Below, piece after piece: positions 60,018 through 64,000 of a DNA stretch of 64,000 nucleotides (position 1 is its first letter; the number at the start of each line of letters is the position of its first letter). The notes beneath the pieces were generated by a model. It saw nothing but the letters and a program-made list of their open reading frames with translations, did not search any database and was not told the DNA's origin. Position numbers and translations under genes: made by a program. The stretch covers positions 310,001 to 374,000 of the forward strand of contig CAVVDT010000013.1 of the NCBI GenBank assembly GCA_963747005.1. The letters run 5' to 3'. The stretch comes from CAVVDT01 sp963747005. GTDB lineage: Bacteria > Pseudomonadota > Alphaproteobacteria > Rhizobiales > Aestuariivirgaceae.

Positions 60018-61490
60018 TCACCACCAGCGCTGCGGCCGCGCGGTGAACCCGGCGTCTTCCTCGATCGCCTGCGCCACGCGGAACAGCGTTGCCTCGTCGA
60101 ACGGCTTGCCGATGAGCTGCAGGGCAAGCGGCAGGCCCTCGCCGTTGAGCCCGCCCGGCACTGCGATCCCCGGCAGCCCGGCCATGTTCACGGTGACGGT
60201 GAAAATGTCGTTGAGGTACATCTGCACCGGATCGGAGGTCATCTCGGCGAGCCCGAAGGCGGCGTTGGGCGTGGCGGGCGTGAGGATCACGTCGACTTTG
60301 CCCCAGGCGGCATCGAAGTCCTGTTTGATCAGTGTCCTGATTTTCTGTGCCCGGACATAATAGGCATCGTAATAGCCCGCCGACAGCACATAGGTGCCGA
60401 TCATGATGCGCCGCTTGACTTCGGTGCCGAAGCCGGCGGCGCGGGAGTTCTCGTACATCTGGGTGATGTCCTCGCCCGGCACCCTGAGGCCGTAGCGCAC
60501 CCCGTCATAGCGCGCCAGGTTGGACGAGGCCTCGGCCGGCGCCACGATGTAATAGGCCGGCAGCGCGTATTTGGTGTGCGGCAGCGACACCTCGACCACC
60601 TCGGCGCCACGGCTCCGCAACCAGTCGGCGCCCTGCTGCCACAGCCGGTCGATCTCTTCCGGCATGCCATCGATGCGGTATTCCTTCGGGATGCCGACCC
60701 TCAGGCCCCGGATATCGCCGGTCAGCGCCGCCTCGTAGTCGGGCACCGGGGTATCGACGCTGGTCGTGTCCTTGGGGTCGTGGCTGGCCATCGACTTCAG
60801 CATGATCGCCGCATCGCGCACGTCGCGGGCGATGGGGCCGGCCTGGTCGAGCGATGAGGCGAAGGCGACGATCCCCCAGCGCGAGCAGCGCCCGTAGGTG
60901 GGCTTGATGCCGACGGTGCCGGTGAGCGCCGCCGGCTGGCGGATGGAGCCGCCGGTATCGGTGGCCGTGGCGGCGGCGCACAGATGCGCCGCGACCGCCG
61001 CCGCCGAGCCGCCCGACGAGCCGCCCGGCACCAGGTCGGCATTGGAGCCCCTGGCCCGCCACGGGTTGATCACCGGCCCGTACCAGGAGGTCTCGTTGGA
61101 CGAGCCCATGGCGAACTCGTCCATGTTGAGCTTGCCGAGCATCACCGCCCCGTCGTCGAACAGGTTGGCGGCGACGGTGGCGTCGTAGGTGGGCTTGAAC
61201 TGATCGAGCACATGGCTGGCGGCCTGGGTGTGCACGCCCCTGGTGGCGAACAGGTCCTTGATGCCGAGCGGAATGCCCTCCAGCGGCCGTGCCGTACCGG
61301 CGGCGAGGCGCCTGTCGGCTTCGGCCGCCATGGCCAGCGCCTGCTCCGGCGTTTCCACCACATAGGCATTGAGCGTTCGCGCCGCCGCCATGGCCTTGAG
61401 ATAGGCCTCCGTCAGTTCGACGGCGGAGAATGCCTTCTTCGCCAGCTTGTCGCGCGCCTCGGCGATGGTGAACCCGGTCAGGTCGGTCAT
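60018..61490 (-). CDS. gatA: aspartyl/glutamyl-tRNA amidotransferase subunit A
   Basis: The start at 61490 gives 490 residues. The amidase-signature triad is visible: Lys78 (GIKDLF), the cis-Ser in GGSSGGSAAA (about 158) and the nucleophile Ser182 (TDTGGSIRQPA). GatA releases ammonia from glutamine to amidate mischarged Asp/Glu-tRNA with GatB and GatC. GatC is 8 bases upstream; gatB is not in the window. Confidence 0.95.
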   Translation of the reverse strand: MTDLTGFTIAEARDKLAKKAFSAVELTEAYLKAMAAARTLNAYVVETPEQALAMAAEADRRLAAGTARPLEGIPLGIKDLFATRGVHTQAASHVLDQFKPTYDATVAANLFDDGAVMLGKLNMDEFAMGSSNETSWYGPVINPWRARGSNADLVPGGSSGGSAAAVAAHLCAAATATDTGGSIRQPAALTGTVGIKPTYGRCSRWGIVAFASSLDQAGPIARDVRDAAIMLKSMASHDPKDTTSVDTPVPDYEAALTGDIRGLRVGIPKEYRIDGMPEEIDRLWQQGADWLRSRGAEVVEVSLPHTKYALPAYYIVAPAEASSNLARYDGVRYGLRVPGEDITQMYENSRAAGFGTEVKRRIMIGTYVLSAGYYDAYYVRAQKIRTLIKQDFDAAWGKVDVILTPATPNAAFGLAEMTSDPVQMYLNDIFTVTVNMAGLPGIAVPGGLNGEGLPLALQLIGKPFDEATLFRVAQAIEEDAGFTARPQRWW

Positions 61491-61498
61491 GCGCGCCT

Positions 61499-61786
61499 CT
61501 ACTCCACCACCTTGGGAACCATGAAGAAGTGATCCTCGCCCGCCGGGGCATTGGCGACGATCGCCTCGGGCATGTGGCCGTCGTTCACCACGTCGTTGCG
61601 CATCTTCATGTCCATCTCCACCACCGAGGTGAGCGGCTCGACGCCGGAAACGTCGACTTCGTTCAGCATCTCGATCCATTTGAGGATGGCGTTCAATTCG
61701 CCTTCGAGGCGCGGCACGTCCTCTTCGGCAAGCTTCAGGCGCGCTAGGCTTGCGATGCGGCGCACGGTAGCCTGATCGACCGACAT
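61499..61786 (-). CDS. gatC: aspartyl/glutamyl-tRNA amidotransferase subunit C
   Basis: The 95-residue protein has VRRIASLARLKLAEEDVPRL and NEVDVSGVEPLTSV, diagnostic for GatC, which belts GatA to GatB. It is first in gatC-gatA-PLP enzyme, and a REP-like element lies 100 bases upstream. Confidence 0.95.
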   Translation of the reverse strand: MSVDQATVRRIASLARLKLAEEDVPRLEGELNAILKWIEMLNEVDVSGVEPLTSVVEMDMKMRNDVVNDGHMPEAIVANAPAGEDHFFMVPKVVE

Positions 61787-61885
61787 GGGAACTCTCTAAA
61801 GAAGAAGGTTGCTGCAAAAGATCCGACAGGCGCGGGTGATAACATCCCGCAACGCCCACCGCAATGCGAACGCCGCTGCCGCCTT

Positions 61886-61969
61886 CGTCATTCCGGCGCC
61901 GGCCGGAATCCGGTGCCCAAAGCACGAACTCGTCCGCCGCTCTGGACCGCGACCTGCGTCGGGGTGACG
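61886..61969. repeat. REP/BIME-like paired palindromic element
   Basis: It begins CGTCATTCCGGCGCCGGCCG and ends CTGCGTCGGGGTGACG, the same head-to-head arrangement as 24247-24332 with a different right-arm type. It lies between the M24 stop and the gatC start. Confidence 0.7.
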
Positions 61970-61979
61970 GGAAGTGAAA

Positions 61980-63155
61980 TCACCACCACCTCACCCGCGC
62001 ATCGGTAATCTTTTCAACGCCCGTCTCGCCCACCACCACGGTTTCCTCGAAATCGCCGGCATAACCATCGCGCAGCAGCCATTTTTCCACGCAGATCACC
62101 ATGCCGGGACGCACCTGCTCTGTAACCCCCGGCGCCAGCCACGGATCGTCCCACCCCAGCCCGATGCCGTGCCCGAAGCCCTGGAAGTTGCCGGACTTGG
62201 GAAAACCGAGCCGCGCCTGCTCGGCGGCGCCCGCCTGCATCACGTCAGCCCCCGTCGCCCCGACACGCACCGCCGCCATGCCGGCCTCCACCACCGATAT
62301 GGCGCTTTCGAACACCTCGACCTGGGCATTGGAGACCTGACCCACCGGGCGGCAGCGGGCGAGGTCGAAATAATAGCCATCGAGGATGCCCGAAACCCCG
62401 GCGCAAAAGAAATCGCCTTCCTCCAGCACCTCCGATGACCCCCAGGTGGGCAGCGCCGACTTGACAAATTTGGGTCGCGGCCCGCCGCGCCCGGAGCGGA
62501 TGAAGGCGTTGTAGAGCATGCCCCGCGCCGGCACCAGGACGTCGAGCCCGGCGGCCATGATCTCGCCGTGGCTGCGGCCGGCCGCCACCTTTTCCAGCAT
62601 GGCATCGGTCATGCGCGAGCCGATCTCCGAGGCGCGGCGGAGAAGCGCGATCTCGGCTGCGCTCTTCACTGCCCGCAAGGCGTTGGCGACGGGCTGGATG
62701 TCGCGAAAATCCGTCCCCGGCAGCCCGGCAACGAGGGCGCGGTACATGGAGGCCGGCATGGCCTCGGCCCCGACCAGTCCCAGCGGCGCCCCCGCCAGCC
62801 CGCTCTCCTTCAGCCCGGTAATGACCGCTTCGGTGACGAAATCGGCGAATTGCACCTGCGAGGCCGGCAGGCCGGCCACCGTCGCAACGGGAATATCGAC
62901 GACCAGCCGCGCCTCGCCGCGCACCGGCAGCAGCATCACAGCGTGCGCCCGCCCCGACCAGTTGCCGGCGACGTCGGGAATATAGGGAAACTGGGTATAG
63001 AAGCCGCTCAGCCAGAAGATGTCGGCAAAACGATCGAGACTGCCGCCGCCGCGCGACACGATGACCGCCCCCGCCAGCCCTGCGGACTCCACCGCCTGCC
63101 GCAGGCGCTCGCGCCTTTCGGCAAATTCCCCGGCCGTGACGGTAACGCTGTCCAT
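61980..63155 (-). CDS. M24 family (Xaa-Pro peptidase-like) protein with altered metal site
   Basis: The 391-residue protein has a creatinase N-terminal domain (about 10-160) and a pita-bread M24 domain. The second metal Asp264 (YYFDLAR), His329 (FGHGIG) and the Glu residues in CVEKW (357) and DFEETVVV are present. The position of the first metal Asp appears to be Gly253 (FFCAGVSGILDG), so catalysis may be lost or changed, as in creatinase relatives. It is a single leftward gene divergent from the YARHG-like gene. Confidence 0.85.
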   Translation of the reverse strand: MDSVTVTAGEFAERRERLRQAVESAGLAGAVIVSRGGGSLDRFADIFWLSGFYTQFPYIPDVAGNWSGRAHAVMLLPVRGEARLVVDIPVATVAGLPASQVQFADFVTEAVITGLKESGLAGAPLGLVGAEAMPASMYRALVAGLPGTDFRDIQPVANALRAVKSAAEIALLRRASEIGSRMTDAMLEKVAAGRSHGEIMAAGLDVLVPARGMLYNAFIRSGRGGPRPKFVKSALPTWGSSEVLEEGDFFCAGVSGILDGYYFDLARCRPVGQVSNAQVEVFESAISVVEAGMAAVRVGATGADVMQAGAAEQARLGFPKSGNFQGFGHGIGLGWDDPWLAPGVTEQVRPGMVICVEKWLLRDGYAGDFEETVVVGETGVEKITDARVRWW

Positions 63156-63228
63156 GTGCTAACTTCCCCTGACCACCCACCCGCTTGCACCGGGAATTAT
63201 GCTCACAAACCCCAAGGGGAGAAAAGTC

Positions 63229-63558
63229 ATGTTGCGGCTTCACGTCCTGGCCGGCGCCCTGGCCCTTGTCATCGCCTCATCACCGGCATTTGCCGCCTGC
63301 TATCAGTCCATCGGCTGCACCGACGACCACTACATCCTCGAAGGCCCGTTGTGGAACATGGGCTGCGATGAGCTCTATGACGTGCGCAACATGATCTACA
63401 AGGACAACGGCTACTGCTTTTCCACCGACAAGGCCATCGCCCGCTTCGGCAATGAGGGCTGCCATATCAGCGATGCCGCCCGGGTGCCGCTCAACACCTA
63501 CGAACGCGCAAACGTCCTTACCATCCGCAAGATCGAAAAGGCCATGAGCTGCAATTGA
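63229..63558 (+). CDS. small secreted YARHG-like protein
   Basis: The ATG at 63229 has GGGGAG 7 bases upstream and gives 109 residues with a signal peptide (MLRLHVLAGALALVIASSPA, cleavage near FAA). The mature part has LYDVRNMIYKDNGYCF, which resembles the YARHG domain found in secreted and lipid-anchored proteins, and six cysteines (24, 30, 46, 63, 78, 108), allowing three disulfides. Function is unknown. It is rightward, 73 bases from the divergent M24 gene. Confidence 0.72.
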   Translation: MLRLHVLAGALALVIASSPAFAACYQSIGCTDDHYILEGPLWNMGCDELYDVRNMIYKDNGYCFSTDKAIARFGNEGCHISDAARVPLNTYERANVLTIRKIEKAMSCN

Positions 63559-63587
63559 GGCGCACCCCCCCAACATCATAATCCGCC

Positions 63588-63644
63588 GCCCCGGGGCTTG
63601 GCCCCGGTCCATTCCGCCAGCCCCGCCCTGCGTCGGAGCGACTG
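63588..63644. repeat. degenerate REP-like element
   Basis: A CCGGGGCTTGGCCCCGG hairpin (63591-63607) and GTCCATTCCG, then CTGCGTCGGAGCGAC, match the arms of the other elements but with decay. It lies between the YARHG-like and RraA-like genes. Confidence 0.5.
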
Positions 63645-63690
63645 CAACATCAAGCACCGCCATGGCGTTTGAGAACGGGCACCACCACCT

Positions 63691-64000
63691 TCACCCCTTG
63701 CCCGCCTTCCAGGCCCCATAACGCGCCCTGGTCTCGGCATCGGGCGGATAGAGGCCGGGGAGTTGCGCCCCCTTCTTTACCTCTTCCATCAGCCAGCCTT
63801 CCAGCCGCTCCTGTTCCGGCGCCACCTCGACCACCTGCCCGACCAGCGCCGCCGGGATCACCACGGCGCCGTCGCCGTCGGCGACGATGACGTCGCCCGG
63901 CAATACCGCCACCCCGCCGCAAGCAACCGGCTCCTGCCAGCCCACGAAGGTCAGCCCGGCGATCGACGGCGGCCCGGCGATGCCTGCGCACCAGATGGGG
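63691..64000 (-). CDS. RraA-like (4-hydroxy-4-methyl-2-oxoglutarate aldolase family) protein, 3' part
   Basis: The frame runs off the right edge, so the start and N-terminus are missing. The visible part has EPVACGGVAVLPGDVIVADG then DGAVVIPAAL, the C-terminal core of RraA/HMG aldolase-type proteins, and a helical tail. An N-terminal GG...AD motif cannot be checked. Enzyme versus regulator cannot be told from this part. Confidence 0.8.
   Translation of the reverse strand, partial: PIWCAGIAGPPSIAGLTFVGWQEPVACGGVAVLPGDVIVADGDGAVVIPAALVGQVVEVAPEQERLEGWLMEEVKKGAQLPGLYPPDAETRARYGAWKAGKG

Overview
The window is about 64 kb of high-GC bacterial chromosome. Gene order, the class of ribosomal protein forms and several family assignments (DUF768-like protein, ExoR-like Sel1 protein, dgt-argS-SPOR-nagZ-scpAB-tatABC order, spc/alpha operons lacking rpmJ and rpsD) point to Alphaproteobacteria, probably Hyphomicrobiales (Rhizobiales). 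I cannot name a genus. Nothing looks like a prophage, plasmid, insertion sequence, CRISPR array or rRNA operon.

Layout. (1) 1-3.65 kb: the 3' end of a patatin-like gene (+), then a compact leftward operon rhodanese > Rid-family > secreted polysaccharide-lyase-like > GST, with a divergent fatty acid desaturase. (2) 3.7-22.4 kb: one leftward run holding the str, S10, spc and alpha operons (rpsL-rpsG-fusA-tuf1, rpsJ to rplO, secY-adk, rpsM-rpsK-rpoA-rplQ). Good sigma70-type promoters are visible before rpsL and before rpsM. (3) 22.9-24.2 kb: two rightward accessory genes (VOC/glyoxalase-like and SDR oxidoreductase) that split the translation cluster. (4) 24.4-38.15 kb: leftward tRNA-Tyr, tRNA-Gly, tuf2, tRNA-Trp, secE, nusG, rplKA, rplJL, rpoB, rpoC, with a strong promoter upstream of tRNA-Tyr, an L10-type leader and a terminator after rpoC. 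(5) 38.3-48.6 kb: leftward dgt, argS, SPOR protein, nagZ, scpA, scpB, tatA, tatB, tatC (nucleotide hydrolysis, tRNA charging, cell-wall and chromosome functions, Tat export). (6) 48.7-64 kb: mixed genes, namely erpA, MFS, xthA, a DUF768-like protein, a second MFS, a GFA protein, an ExoR-like periplasmic Sel1 protein, ilvD, a DUF898/M48 pair, gatC-gatA-class III PLP enzyme, an M24 peptidase homolog with a changed metal site, a small secreted YARHG-like protein and the 3' part of an RraA-like gene.

The middle of the window encodes most ribosomal proteins, the core RNA polymerase subunits, three elongation factors (EF-Tu twice) and the Sec components SecY and SecE. The two tuf genes are near-identical direct repeats 18.4 kb apart and look homogenised by gene conversion. 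I saw no clearly new defence or biosynthetic system. The features most worth following are the Rid/rhodanese/lyase operon with an altered Rid active site, the DUF898-M48 pair, the two 44-bp palindromes inside or next to translation operons, the ExoR-like gene overlapping ilvD, and the M24 homolog lacking a metal ligand.
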